Source: Gemmatimonadales bacterium
GTDB taxonomy: Bacteria > Gemmatimonadota > Gemmatimonadetes > Gemmatimonadales > GWC2-71-9
Length of the DNA: 59,780 nucleotides
NCBI GenBank assembly: GCA_036265815.1
Contig: DATAOI010000071.1
Span: 1 to 59,780, forward strand
Direction: 5' to 3'
A model generated the notes under the pieces. The model worked only from the letters and a program-made list of their open reading frames with translations. It made no database searches and was not told the origin of the DNA. Positions 50,334 through 59,665 of this stretch are shown piece after piece (position 1 is the first letter of the stretch; each line of letters starts with the position of its first letter). The position numbers and the translations under genes were made by a program.

Positions 50334-52592
50334 TCACACGGCAAGCGGGAAGCCTGCTGAGCTGGGCGCGATCGCGCCAACCCGACGTACTATGGAGTCG
50401 AAGCGCGGGTCACCGCGGAAAGGGTCGAAGGCGGGCTCACACGAGATGAAAATCATAAAGCCGGCTCGATCCTCGTACCCACGCTCGAGGTACTCAAATG
50501 CACGGTCCATCTGACCGAGCCGGGCGTAAGCCCACGCGATACCTACAGGCCAGACGTATTCCGTCGACTCTCGCGAATGGATCTCCCGCAGGAGCTCGTA
50601 CGCCTCTGTGGTCTGGCCGGCCGCCGCGAGGCCCCAGGCGAGCAGTGTCGCATACGACATGATCGGCGCGCGCTTGACCAATTCGCGTAAGGGAGCGATC
50701 GCCTCTGATGCTCGGCCGAGCGCGATCAATACGGCTCCGTGCGTCCAGAGTATAAAGACGTCCTCTGGCAGCTGCGACTCAGCGGCAATTATCTCAGCGA
50801 GTGCTTCGTCGTAGCGTCGTGCCCAGTAGTTGAACCACATCGCATTGTCGCGCACTGCCGGCGCGGCGGGGTCGAGCTCCACGCCGCGCTGTCCGGCGTC
50901 AACTGCTTCAGCCAACCTGCCCACGGCAGCGAGATGGAAGCCGTAGACAATGTGGCCCCACGCGTAGTTCGGATTCAGTGCAAGCGCTCGCTCAAAGCGT
51001 GCCTCGGCAGCGTTCCAGTCGAAGTGAATCCACTCTTCGAACTTGCCCAGTATGACATGCGCTTCGGCGACGTCTGGGTCGAGCTCGAGCGCCTTTGACG
51101 CGACTACGGTGGCCTTTCCATACCCGTCACGCGGGCGCATGCCGAAGTAGCCGGCACCATACCAGCCATAGGCGATCGCGAGGCCTCCATACGCCCTTGC
51201 GAAGCGGGGATCCAGGTCGATGGCACGCTCAAAATACTCGATCGCCTTCGCAAGCCCGTCCGGTTTGGCTTGGTTTTGTTGCCGGGCAAGCAGATAGAGG
51301 TTGTAGGCTTCCATATCTTCCGTGGGGCGATGCCCGAAGCGGCGGCGCTCCTCCGGAGAGAGCCGCGTCCGGAGCGCGCCCGTTATCCGCTCTGCCACGT
51401 CACTTTGTATCGCGAACACGTCCGTCAGGTCGCGATCAAACGTCTCCGACCATAGGTGCTCGTCGCTTCGCGCCTCGATGAGCTGGGCAACGATTCGCAG
51501 GCGAGTCCCGGCACGGCGCACGCTCCCTTCCACGACATGTGACGCATGTAGCTCTTCCGCTATGTCCACGAGCGACCGCTGTAGCCCCTTGTAACGCATC
51601 GCGGTGGTTCGCGAGATGACTCTCAGCCCACGCACAAGCGAGAGCTGGGCGATGATGTCCTCGGTCATCCCGTCGCTGAAGTACTCGTCGTCCGAGCTAG
51701 CATTCATGTTGACAAGCGGCAGCACGATGATCGTCGGTCGCTCGGGTGCCGCGACGCTGGCGATCGCAGGTCTCGATTGTGTCTCCAGCGTCTGAGCGAA
51801 TTCCGAGCTGCTGGTGAATCGGTCCGAAGGCTCGACTGCGAGCGCCCTTCTGAACACCTGCTGCATCGAGACAGAGATGGATCCCGGCCAGGCTTCGAAA
51901 GGGATCGGCCGGAAACGCTGTAGCAGAACCGCTTGAGGGGTCGGCCCCGAAAAGAGCGGTGACCCTGTCAGCATCTCAAACGTCACGCAGGCGAGACTGT
52001 ACTGGTCGGAACGACCGTCCACTTCCCCGCCGGCGCCCTGTTCCGGACTCATGTATGCCGGCGTACCCACAAGAAGGCCGGTCTGGGTCAGCCCAGCATG
52101 AGTCGCGACACTAACTCCCTTGGCGATTCCGAAGTCGGCTACATGCGCATGGCCCTCAGCGAGCAGAATGTTTTCAGGCTTGATGTCTCGGTGAACAAGC
52201 CCGTGCCGATGAGCGTAGTCCAGCGCGTCTGCCACCTCACCAGTGATGCGGCATCCTTCCTCTAGGCTGAGCCGCCCATTGCGGCGAAGTCGGTCACGAA
52301 GGCTCTCCCCATCGACGTACGGCATGACGTAGTAGAGAGCGCCTTCGGCATCGCCGGAGTCATGGAGTTGAAGAATGTGGGGGTGGTGTAGCCCAGCCGC
52401 GGCCTTGATCTCACGGAGAAACCGTTCGGGCCCCAGGGCGGCGCCCAAGTCCGGGTGCAGGACCTTGAGGGCGACCTTGCGGTCGTGCTTCACGTCGTGT
52501 GCCAGGTAGACCGTAGCCATGCCGCCGCGGCCGAGCTCGCGCTCGAGCAGGTAGCGATCGCGGAGGGCGTCGGCAAACGTGGAGGCCGTCAC
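50334..52592 (-). CDS. Hanks-type Ser/Thr protein kinase with FlgO-like domain and TPRs
   Basis: 752 residues from GTG 52592. The kinase domain is complete: GRGGMATVY glycine loop, VALKVLHP Lys, HRDIKPENILL catalytic loop, ADFGIAKG metal site and MSPEQ. No transmembrane helix follows, unusual for this class. A FlgO/TolB-N-like domain comes next (TIIVLPLVNMNASSDDEYFSDGM, GLRVISRTTAMRYKG, HVVEGSVRRAGTRLRI), then at least five TPRs (for example FARAYGGLAIAYGWYGAG and YAWGHIVYGFHLAAVGR). The frame extends to TTG 52685, but the family usually begins at the GTG (DALRDRYLLERELGRGG). The gene looks more A/T-rich at third codon positions than its neighbours. Confidence 0.9.
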   Translation of the reverse strand: MTASTFADALRDRYLLERELGRGGMATVYLAHDVKHDRKVALKVLHPDLGAALGPERFLREIKAAAGLHHPHILQLHDSGDAEGALYYVMPYVDGESLRDRLRRNGRLSLEEGCRITGEVADALDYAHRHGLVHRDIKPENILLAEGHAHVADFGIAKGVSVATHAGLTQTGLLVGTPAYMSPEQGAGGEVDGRSDQYSLACVTFEMLTGSPLFSGPTPQAVLLQRFRPIPFEAWPGSISVSMQQVFRRALAVEPSDRFTSSSEFAQTLETQSRPAIASVAAPERPTIIVLPLVNMNASSDDEYFSDGMTEDIIAQLSLVRGLRVISRTTAMRYKGLQRSLVDIAEELHASHVVEGSVRRAGTRLRIVAQLIEARSDEHLWSETFDRDLTDVFAIQSDVAERITGALRTRLSPEERRRFGHRPTEDMEAYNLYLLARQQNQAKPDGLAKAIEYFERAIDLDPRFARAYGGLAIAYGWYGAGYFGMRPRDGYGKATVVASKALELDPDVAEAHVILGKFEEWIHFDWNAAEARFERALALNPNYAWGHIVYGFHLAAVGRLAEAVDAGQRGVELDPAAPAVRDNAMWFNYWARRYDEALAEIIAAESQLPEDVFILWTHGAVLIALGRASEAIAPLRELVKRAPIMSYATLLAWGLAAAGQTTEAYELLREIHSRESTEYVWPVGIAWAYARLGQMDRAFEYLERGYEDRAGFMIFISCEPAFDPFRGDPRFDSIVRRVGAIAPSSAGFPLAV

Positions 52593-52742
52593 GTCGCGGC
52601 CAAGCCTTTGGGAGGGGATACGGAAAATGTGTCTTCGGCAACGTAGGATCGCCAGTGCTGGGGCCGGACGAGTGACACTGATCAAACCGCTTTGAGCCCA
52701 CTGACGATTGTCTTTATACCTCCGTCGACCCCATGCGCTGGC

Positions 52743-53093
52743 TCAGGCGGCTCGCCCCGTGTGCGCGGCAATGGCCGTACTCAGCTGCGCCGTAGTCTGG
52801 TGCACCTCAGCCCATTCCGGGTGGCTTGCGTCCACCTGGCCCGCGCCCAGTTCCTCGGTCAGGCTGCGACAAAACTCGGCCGCGCGGCGCAGCCGGAAGC
52901 GCTCCGCCGTGGCCCGCGGAGCCTCTGCACCTGCCGCAGTGAGCAAGGCCCACACCCGAAGCCGGATGTCGTCCACCAGGCTCTTGAATTCCGGCAGGCC
53001 TTCAGGCGAGACCTCTCCAGCATCGAGCCGGCTCTCCAAGTCCTGAAGGATGATACGCATTCGAGCGAGTTCCTCTTTCACGCTGGGGGCCAT
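52743..53093 (-). CDS. Small helical hypothetical protein
   Basis: 116 residues, not recognised. Almost entirely alpha-helical and charged (APSVKEELARMRIILQDLESRL; LPEFKSLVDDIRLRVWALLTAAG; AERFRLRRAAEFCRSLTEELGAG), likely a coiled-coil or four-helix bundle, cytoplasmic. GAGGAG lies upstream of ATG 53093. The stop of an Arg/Gly-rich frame (53078) overlaps its start, which would couple them if that frame is real. Confidence 0.65.
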   Translation of the reverse strand: MAPSVKEELARMRIILQDLESRLDAGEVSPEGLPEFKSLVDDIRLRVWALLTAAGAEAPRATAERFRLRRAAEFCRSLTEELGAGQVDASHPEWAEVHQTTAQLSTAIAAHTGRAA

Positions 53094-53524
53094 GGGCGAA
53101 TCTCCTCGCATGAGTACGTAAGCACTGAACCGGCGAGCTGGATACGGACGTCGGCAGTCGTTCCGACCCGGATGCATCGAATGTGCTTGTAACACAGGGC
53201 GATCGCTAGTTCGAGGTGCGATTCCCTCGAAGGCTGGGTCGGCCCCCGCGCCCTTGCCCATCGGACCGCGGTTCTGCCGCCGCGCCCGAGACCTCGGTGT
53301 CCGCGCCCGCGCCTCCGCCCGCCGGACCGTGACGCGTGCCGCCCGGCGCGGAGCTCTGTCGCGGCTGCGCGCCCTTCGTCCCGGCCGCCCGCGCTCCGTC
53401 CCGGCTGCCCGAGCTTCCGATGACCTGGCGCGGCTCCCTGTCCGCCGCGCGCGGCCGCAGTTCCGGGCCGCCCGAGCGCCCTGCCGATCCGCCCAAGCCT
53501 CCGAACGGCGCGCCCGCGGGTCAT
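53078..53524 (-). CDS. Doubtful Arg/Gly-rich basic open frame
   Basis: 148 residues, very rich in Arg, Gly and Ala for the first ~100 (TRGRAVRRLGRIGRALGR; RSGGRRRGRGHRGLG), then an ordinary-looking tail (ELAIALCYKHIRCIRVGTT). In its favour: ATG 53524 has GGGAGG 5 nt upstream, and it overlaps the next gene by 16 bp. Against: the region is GC-extreme and open in several frames on both strands, and the composition could be an artefact of that. If real it would be a nucleic-acid-binding protein. Confidence 0.3.
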   Translation of the reverse strand: MTRGRAVRRLGRIGRALGRPGTAAARGGQGAAPGHRKLGQPGRSAGGRDEGRAAATELRAGRHASRSGGRRRGRGHRGLGRGGRTAVRWARARGPTQPSRESHLELAIALCYKHIRCIRVGTTADVRIQLAGSVLTYSCEEIRPWPPA

Positions 53525-53660
53525 TTCATCCTCCCGCCGCCCCGTTTCTGCCCGTCGTCATCCGGTTTGGCCCGCCCGCTTCTCGGTGATATGTTCCGCG
53601 GTCCCCCCATCCTGAGCCCATGCTCCTGACGAGCTGCACGAGCAATTCGCTGCCGCGCCC
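53094..53660. other. GC-extreme low-complexity region
   Basis: About 570 bp between the helical protein and the FAD monooxygenase. The 53240-53520 part repeats short CCG/CCCG-containing words on the plus strand and is open in several frames. The only candidate gene is the doubtful Arg/Gly-rich frame on the minus strand. The promoter for the plus-strand monooxygenase-DacB pair should lie near 53560-53640. Confidence 0.4.
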
Positions 53661-55229
53661 GTGGACACTGACGTCCTGATCGTCGGCGCCGGCCCCACGG
53701 GGCTGATGCTGGCCAATCAGCTCGCCCGCCACGGCGTGCGCGCGCTGCTCATCGACCGTACCGCCGGACCGGCACGCGAGACCCGCGCCCTCGGCGTCCA
53801 GGCCCGCACCCTCGAGATCTATTCCCACCTCGGCATCGCGGAGCGGGCGGTGGAGTTGGGGAAGCGTGCCACCGGCGCCAATCTGTGGGCCCAGGGGAGG
53901 CCGACCGCGCGGGTACCGCTGGGCGACATCGGGCGGAGCTTGAGCCCCTATCCCTTTCTCCTGATCCTGGGGCAGGACGACAACGAACGGCTGCTGGGCG
54001 AGGCGCTCGCCACCCGCGGCCAGACGGTGCAGTGGAGCACGGAGCTGGTCGGGCTTTCGCAGGAAACCGATCGGGTGGTGGCCCGGCTCCGGCAGCCGGA
54101 CGGTAGCACCCGGGAGATCACGGCCGCCTGGACGGCCGGGTGCGACGGCGCGCGCAGCAGCGTGCGCGAGATGAGCGGGATCGCCTTCGTCGGCGCGCCG
54201 TACGAGCACGTGTTCTTCGTCGCCGACACCCAGGTCACCGGACCGATGGTGCGCGACGAGCTCAACGTCTTCCTCTGGCGCGACGGCTTTCACCTCTTCT
54301 TCCCCATGCGCGGGGCCGATCACTGGCGCATCGTCGGCATCCTGCCCGCAGCACTGCGCGGGCGCGACGACGTGACCCTCGACGACGTGGTTCCTTCCAT
54401 CCGGCATGAGGCGCCCGGCGTTGCGGTCCAGGCATGCACCTGGTTCTCCACCTACCGCATCCATCACCGACGCGCCGAGCGGTTTCGCCAGGGCCGCTGG
54501 TTCCTCCTGGGCGACGCGGCGCATATTCACAGTCCGGTCGGCGCGCAGGGGATGAACACGGGCCTGCAGGACGCGTACAACCTGGGCTGGAAGCTGGCAC
54601 TGGTGGTCTCGGGCCGTGCGGGAGCTTCGTTGCTCGATTCGTACGAAGCCGAGCGGATCCCGGTGGCCGAGCGGCTGCTCGGCACGACCGACCGGCTGTT
54701 CTCACTCGCCGTGTCGGCCAACTGGATGGTGGGATTCATCCGGAGCAAGGTGTTCGCCCGGATGCTGGCCCTCGCCATGGGAGTGGAGAGGATCCGGACG
54801 CTCGGGTTCCGCACCATCTCCCAGATCGGGATTCGCTACCCGCGCAGTCCGCTCTCAAGCACGCTGCCCGAGCTGCCCCGCTCGGCGCCTCGCGCGGGCG
54901 ATCGCTTTCCCTGGCTCCGGCTTCGGCTGAGCCCAAACGGCCCGGCAGAGGACCTGTTCCAACGACTGGACGACACTCGATTCACTCTGGTCGTGGTCGG
55001 ACAGCCCGCGCCGCCGCAGGGTTCCGGGCTGCAGGATCTCCTGGCCACCTTGGAGGTTCCCCTCGATCCCGCCAATGAAGCTGCCCTATCGCGTGTCGGG
55101 ATTCCCCGTCGCGCGTTCTACCTGGTGCGGCCGGACGGATACGTCGGCCTCGCGGGGACCAGCCTGGTCGGCGCGGCGCTGATGGATTACTTCTCCGAGC
55201 GGCTGGGCATAGGGGTCGCCCGCGCGTGA
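53661..55229 (+). CDS. FAD-dependent aromatic-ring hydroxylase-type monooxygenase
   Basis: 522 residues of the PheA/TfdB FAD monooxygenase group. The dinucleotide-binding motif is VLIVGAGPTGLMLA (Gly9, 11, 14), the DG motif is GCDGARSSVREM, and the GD motif is WFLLGDAAHIHSPVGAQGMNTGLQDAYNL near 284. The thioredoxin-like C-terminal domain (~390-522) is shortened but recognisable. It uses NAD(P)H and O2 to hydroxylate a phenol-like or polyketide substrate. The start is GTG 53661 without a clear ribosome site. Its stop overlaps the dacB GTG by 3 bp, an unexpected pairing of an oxidase and a cell-wall enzyme. Confidence 0.87.
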   Translation: MDTDVLIVGAGPTGLMLANQLARHGVRALLIDRTAGPARETRALGVQARTLEIYSHLGIAERAVELGKRATGANLWAQGRPTARVPLGDIGRSLSPYPFLLILGQDDNERLLGEALATRGQTVQWSTELVGLSQETDRVVARLRQPDGSTREITAAWTAGCDGARSSVREMSGIAFVGAPYEHVFFVADTQVTGPMVRDELNVFLWRDGFHLFFPMRGADHWRIVGILPAALRGRDDVTLDDVVPSIRHEAPGVAVQACTWFSTYRIHHRRAERFRQGRWFLLGDAAHIHSPVGAQGMNTGLQDAYNLGWKLALVVSGRAGASLLDSYEAERIPVAERLLGTTDRLFSLAVSANWMVGFIRSKVFARMLALAMGVERIRTLGFRTISQIGIRYPRSPLSSTLPELPRSAPRAGDRFPWLRLRLSPNGPAEDLFQRLDDTRFTLVVVGQPAPPQGSGLQDLLATLEVPLDPANEAALSRVGIPRRAFYLVRPDGYVGLAGTSLVGAALMDYFSERLGIGVARA

Positions 55230-56863
55230 AGCATTCTCAAATGACAACAACCTGGAATACCCCTGTGAGTCTTCAGCGTCGACCCGCGCGGCTCCTCGCG
55301 CTTGCCCTCGCCCTCGCCCTGTCCGGTCCTGCGCTGCACGCCCAGGCCTCCCCCCGCGGCCTGGCGCAGCGGATCGAGCGGATCACCTCCCGCCCGGAGT
55401 TTCGCCACGCGCTCTGGGGCATCGAGGTCTATTCGCTCGACACCCGCCGACCGCTCTATACAGTGAACGCCGACAAGCTCTTCGTCCCCGGCTCCACCAC
55501 CAAGCTGCTGACCGAGGGCAGCGCCCTGGGCCTGCTCGGCGCCGACCACCGGTTCCACACTCCGGTCTATCGCACCGGGCCGATCGCGCCGGACGGGACG
55601 CTCGATGGCGACCTGGTGCTGGTGGCCAGCGGCGATCCCAACCTGTCGGGCCGGATCACCCACGACAGCATCCTCGCGTTCGAGAATCACGACCACAGCT
55701 ACGGCGGCGACACCGCGACCCGCGCCGTCCCCGGCGATCCCCTGCTGGTGGTGCGCGCCCTCGCGCGGCAGGTGAGCGGGAAGGGAATCAAGCGGGTGCT
55801 GGGCCGGGTCATCGTGGATGCGTCGCTGTTCCCCGAAGGCGAGCGGGAGCTGGGCACCGGCGTGGTGATCTCACCGATCGTGGTGAACGACAACGTCATC
55901 GACGTGACCGTGACGCCCGGCGCCGACAGCGGGGCCCCGGCCGCCGTTCAGCGCGCGCCGATTACCGCCTACGCGCGCTTCGTGAACCAGGCCAAAACCG
56001 GCGCTCCCGGATCGCGATCCAGCATCGACTGGACCGCCGACAGCACCGCGCCGGATGGCACCCACATCGTGACCATCGGCGGCACCATCCCGGCGCGGAG
56101 CAAGCCGCTGCTCTACTCCTACGCGGTGCCGTCGCCCAGCAAGTTTGCGGAAGTGGTGCTCACCGAGGCGCTGAGGGAAGTGGGCGTGCAGGTGCAGACC
56201 TGGGAGGCGGGCGCCGGCCCCGGCGGCACGACGTCGATGTACACGCCCGATCACCTCGTCGCCGAGCACGTGTCACCGCCCTTGCGGGAGGAGATCAAGG
56301 TCACCCTCAAGGTGAGCCAGAACCTTCATGCCAGCGAGACGCCGCTGCTGCTCGGCGCGGTGGTCGGAAAGGGCGACACGGCGCGAACCGGATTTGACCT
56401 CGAGCGGGAGTTCCTCACTCGGGCCAAGCTCGATCTCACGGGGGCGCAGCAGGGCGACGGGGCGGGTGGGAACGCGCACTTCACGCCCGCGTTCATGGTG
56501 AGCTACCTGGCGTACATGGCCTCGCGTCCCGACTACCGTCTGTTTCTGGCGGCGCTCCCGGTGCTCGGCCGGGATGGGACGTTGTCCGACATTCAGCCTC
56601 ACGCGGCGGCGGCCGGGCATGTGTTCGCCAAGACCGGCACCTACTTCGTCGGCGACCCGCTCAATCGTCGCGGCCTGGTGACCGGGAAGGGATTGGCCGG
56701 CTACGTCACCACTCCAGCCGGCCACCACCTGGCGTTTGCCGCGTACATCAATAACGTCTCGGTGGCGGACGAGCCGGATGCGATCAAGCAGGTGGCGGGT
56801 CAGGCGCTGGGAGAGGTCGCCGCGGCGATCTATGATGCGGGGGACGGGGCCACCGGGCGGTGA
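55226..56863 (+). CDS. dacB: D-alanyl-D-alanine carboxypeptidase/endopeptidase (PBP4, S13)
   Basis: 545 residues. Removes the terminal D-Ala of peptidoglycan stems or cuts cross-links in the periplasm. A signal peptide (LLALALALALSGPALHAQ) is followed by the penicillin-binding motifs: SxxK PGSTTKLL (Ser90, Lys93), SxN KVSQNLHAS (near 362) and KTG FAKTGTYF (near 470). A ~150-residue insert between the first two motifs is typical of the S13 class. The GTG start overlaps the monooxygenase stop, so the two are coupled. An in-frame ATG six codons later (MTTTW) is an alternative start. Confidence 0.92.
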   Translation: MKHSQMTTTWNTPVSLQRRPARLLALALALALSGPALHAQASPRGLAQRIERITSRPEFRHALWGIEVYSLDTRRPLYTVNADKLFVPGSTTKLLTEGSALGLLGADHRFHTPVYRTGPIAPDGTLDGDLVLVASGDPNLSGRITHDSILAFENHDHSYGGDTATRAVPGDPLLVVRALARQVSGKGIKRVLGRVIVDASLFPEGERELGTGVVISPIVVNDNVIDVTVTPGADSGAPAAVQRAPITAYARFVNQAKTGAPGSRSSIDWTADSTAPDGTHIVTIGGTIPARSKPLLYSYAVPSPSKFAEVVLTEALREVGVQVQTWEAGAGPGGTTSMYTPDHLVAEHVSPPLREEIKVTLKVSQNLHASETPLLLGAVVGKGDTARTGFDLEREFLTRAKLDLTGAQQGDGAGGNAHFTPAFMVSYLAYMASRPDYRLFLAALPVLGRDGTLSDIQPHAAAAGHVFAKTGTYFVGDPLNRRGLVTGKGLAGYVTTPAGHHLAFAAYINNVSVADEPDAIKQVAGQALGEVAAAIYDAGDGATGR

Positions 56864-56920
56864 GCAGGGACGGTCCTCAGGATGACCTCAGGCGCTAACC
56901 GGGTGCTCCGCGCGACTACT

Positions 56921-59665
56921 TCAGCGCCCCACAGCTACCCTCACCCCACGGCTCCGCACCCCGTCCGATAGCAATAGGTCGAGCTCCCCGGTTCCCGTGG
57001 CCAGCTCCGTCTGGCCGCCGCGCGCGAAGGAGAGCACTTCTCCCGTCCGCGCATCCCGCACCACGATCATCGGATGGGCCGCGGCTTCCCAGTGCAGCGC
57101 GACTCCTCCTGCGACTCGCCGGGCGACCACGGAGTCCGCGTCCGCCGGTGCCCCGAACGCGGCCACCGCCCGCGATGTGGCGACCGCTCCGCCGCCGGGC
57201 CCTGCGAGATGCAAGCTCTCGAGTCGGGCTGCGCGGAGGTGATCGAGCGGCACCGCGAAGGCGAAGTTTCGCCCCCCGCGCGGATCGTCCGGCACCGCCG
57301 CCGCCTCGAAGGAGAACCCGAACATCCGCGCCCCATCGGCCGCAGTGCCCTCGACCGAGTAGGGTCCGGATCCCTTCGGCATGCTGGGTCGCGTCACCAC
57401 CTCGAAGGCCGGCTCCAGCATGGGCTGCCCGTTCACGATACGCCCCCAGACCAGCAGGCATGGCTGTACGCCCGCGGCCGGGGTCCTCGCCGCTTGCGCC
57501 AGCTGCGCCGCCCGGAACGCCTCGATCGCCCGATAGTTGTAATCACTGATCCAGGGGTTGCTGCAGTACCCCATGATGTCCGGAAGCGACGGGTCCTTGA
57601 GGATCGCATTGGCGACGTCCACGCCGAAGACACCGATCTTGCCGCCGGCGTAGGGATAGTCCGGGTCGATACCCGCTGGCTGCCCGCACGGTGAATGGAA
57701 CCGGCCCCAGGTGTGGCCCAGCTCGTGTGCCATGACGCGGGGACCATCCTGCCGATCGTCATATCCGATAGCGGTCGGCACGCCGATGAAGCCGATCCCG
57801 GCGATGCCCGTCGTGTAGTCGATCCGCACCACGCCGTAATAGGTGGCCTCAGTCCCCTCGATGATACGCAGCGCATCGAGCTGGCTCAGGACGGTGCCCC
57901 AGGCGTCGTTCGTGTTTTTTGGTTCCAGCGCGGGGGTGCCGGAGTCGGTGGTGAAGAGAGCGTGGACATGGGCGTCGATCTCCGACAGCGGATGCATTCG
58001 CCGGGTCAGATCGAGGAACCGCGGCTTGTTGGATTCGGAGACGTCTCCCTGCAGACCATTGGCCACCTGCTTGACCGGCACGAGTGCGAGCTTGAAGGTT
58101 GGCGCGGTCGCCACGGTTTCCGCCTGCGGGGTCCCGGACTCGGATGAGGTGTTGTCACTCTCGTTCTTTTCGGGGATGGCGTTGTCGGGGTCCACGTCGA
58201 CCAGAATCCCGAGGCCGTTCTGGATGAGCGAGCCAGGAAGCGTGACGTTCCAGGACTTCTCGAGCGTGCTCTCGTCCCTGCTGGTGGGCGTCGAGCTGCC
58301 GGGCGCCGCTATGGTGAGCGTCGACATCAGCACGCGGTCGTGGTAGACCCGTACCCGCACCTTGGGTGCGGCCGAGTTCGCCTGGTTGGCCACGGCGAAC
58401 ACCCGCAGGAATGCGTCCCGTCCTTTCACCAGCGGGATGTCGTCGTCCGCCGTTTGCGTGCTCTGGGTGAGCTGCCACCCGGCGATCCTCAGGTTGAGCG
58501 TCGGAGCCACCGCGGCGTAGGTGACCGTCACGCCGGCCGTGTCGCCCGCCGCGACTGTTGCCGTCCTGGTCTTCGGGCTCGGCGTGTAGTTGATCGTGCC
58601 GTTGGCGACGTCGGCGGCTGTCGCGAGATAGTCGCCCGGCGCCAGGCCGGCCAGCGTTCGTGTCTCGGTTATCTGCTGGGTGTACCCGGCCGGACCGGTG
58701 ACGGTGACGTCCGCGCCGGTGCCGCTGGGGAGGCCGACGATGGTGAGCGTGAGACTGCCGGTCGTGGCGCTGCAGGAGACGGTGAACGCCACGGCCACTT
58801 CGCCCCCTTCAGGCACCGACACGTTTCGGGGATTGTTCCCGACGCTGCAGTTGGCCGCGACCCCGGTGAGCCGCACGCGGTGACTGCCGGCGACAAGGCT
58901 CGCGATGCTCAGCGTCGCGTTGAGCCCGATCGGCTGAGCGGTGCCGTCGTCCACGCCGATGCCGTAGCCGTCCGCGTCCTGGTTCGTGCCGCTGGTGGTG
59001 GTGGTGACCTCGAGCGTCCCGGTGGCCGGTGGCGGCGCGGCGCAGGTCACGCTGATTGCGGCCGTGGCGGTCTGGCCCGCGGTGACCGTCAGACCCTGGG
59101 GGTCATTGCCCTGGACCTCGCAATTCTGGGCGACCCCGCCGAGCCCCAGGGTGTGTGGTCCGGGCGCGAGGCCGGGGAGAGTGACCGTATCGCTGACCGA
59201 GACCGCCTGGGCGTCAGCGCCATCGAGAAGCAGTTCGTAGCCGTCCGGGTCCGCGGGCGCTCCGGTGGAGGCGATAGTGACCTGGATGCTGCCCATGGTG
59301 GGCGCGCACTGGACCACGAACGCGGCGGGCACGACGGTATTGGCCGTGATGCGGACGGTGAGCGAGGTGCCACCGGCTACCGTGCAGTTCGGGGCCAGCC
59401 CGGAGAGCACCACCGTGTGGTTCCCCACCGGCAGCCCAGCGCGTCGCGACGTCGCGTTGGTCCCGATGCCCTCCGGCGCGGCACCGTCGACGCTGGCCGC
59501 GTAGCCGTCCGGGTCCGGCTCGGGGCCCGAGGTCGTGGTCGTGATCTCCAGCGTTCCCAGCTCGGGCCCGACCACCACGTCGGCGCCGCCGCCGCACCCC
59601 AGCCACATGGCCGCGGGAACGAGCATGGCAAACACGAGCACACGGGAACCGCGGCGAGCACGCAT
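56921..59665 (-). CDS. Large lipoprotein with repeated Cys-containing modules and a metzincin-like protease domain
   Basis: 914 residues. Signal and lipobox AMWLGC. Four similar beta-sandwich modules follow (~35-385). Three of them share an opening of the GTLEITTTTSGPEPDPDGY kind and a Cys pair (NCTVAGG...QC; NCEVQGN...TC; NCSVGNN...SC). A CARDB-like module comes next (~390-500: VRVRVYHDRVLMSTL; NGLGILVDVDPDNAIPEKNESDN). The catalytic domain has AHELGHTWGRFH (near 643, HExxHxxxxxH zinc site) and a Met-turn DIMGYCSNPW (near 697). The C-terminal ~130 residues are strand-rich. It is probably a surface or periplasmic metalloprotease. Its stop lies 57 bp from the convergent dacB stop. Confidence 0.85.
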   Translation of the reverse strand: MRARRGSRVLVFAMLVPAAMWLGCGGGADVVVGPELGTLEITTTTSGPEPDPDGYAASVDGAAPEGIGTNATSRRAGLPVGNHTVVLSGLAPNCTVAGGTSLTVRITANTVVPAAFVVQCAPTMGSIQVTIASTGAPADPDGYELLLDGADAQAVSVSDTVTLPGLAPGPHTLGLGGVAQNCEVQGNDPQGLTVTAGQTATAAISVTCAAPPPATGTLEVTTTTSGTNQDADGYGIGVDDGTAQPIGLNATLSIASLVAGSHRVRLTGVAANCSVGNNPRNVSVPEGGEVAVAFTVSCSATTGSLTLTIVGLPSGTGADVTVTGPAGYTQQITETRTLAGLAPGDYLATAADVANGTINYTPSPKTRTATVAAGDTAGVTVTYAAVAPTLNLRIAGWQLTQSTQTADDDIPLVKGRDAFLRVFAVANQANSAAPKVRVRVYHDRVLMSTLTIAAPGSSTPTSRDESTLEKSWNVTLPGSLIQNGLGILVDVDPDNAIPEKNESDNTSSESGTPQAETVATAPTFKLALVPVKQVANGLQGDVSESNKPRFLDLTRRMHPLSEIDAHVHALFTTDSGTPALEPKNTNDAWGTVLSQLDALRIIEGTEATYYGVVRIDYTTGIAGIGFIGVPTAIGYDDRQDGPRVMAHELGHTWGRFHSPCGQPAGIDPDYPYAGGKIGVFGVDVANAILKDPSLPDIMGYCSNPWISDYNYRAIEAFRAAQLAQAARTPAAGVQPCLLVWGRIVNGQPMLEPAFEVVTRPSMPKGSGPYSVEGTAADGARMFGFSFEAAAVPDDPRGGRNFAFAVPLDHLRAARLESLHLAGPGGGAVATSRAVAAFGAPADADSVVARRVAGGVALHWEAAAHPMIVVRDARTGEVLSFARGGQTELATGTGELDLLLSDGVRSRGVRVAVGR

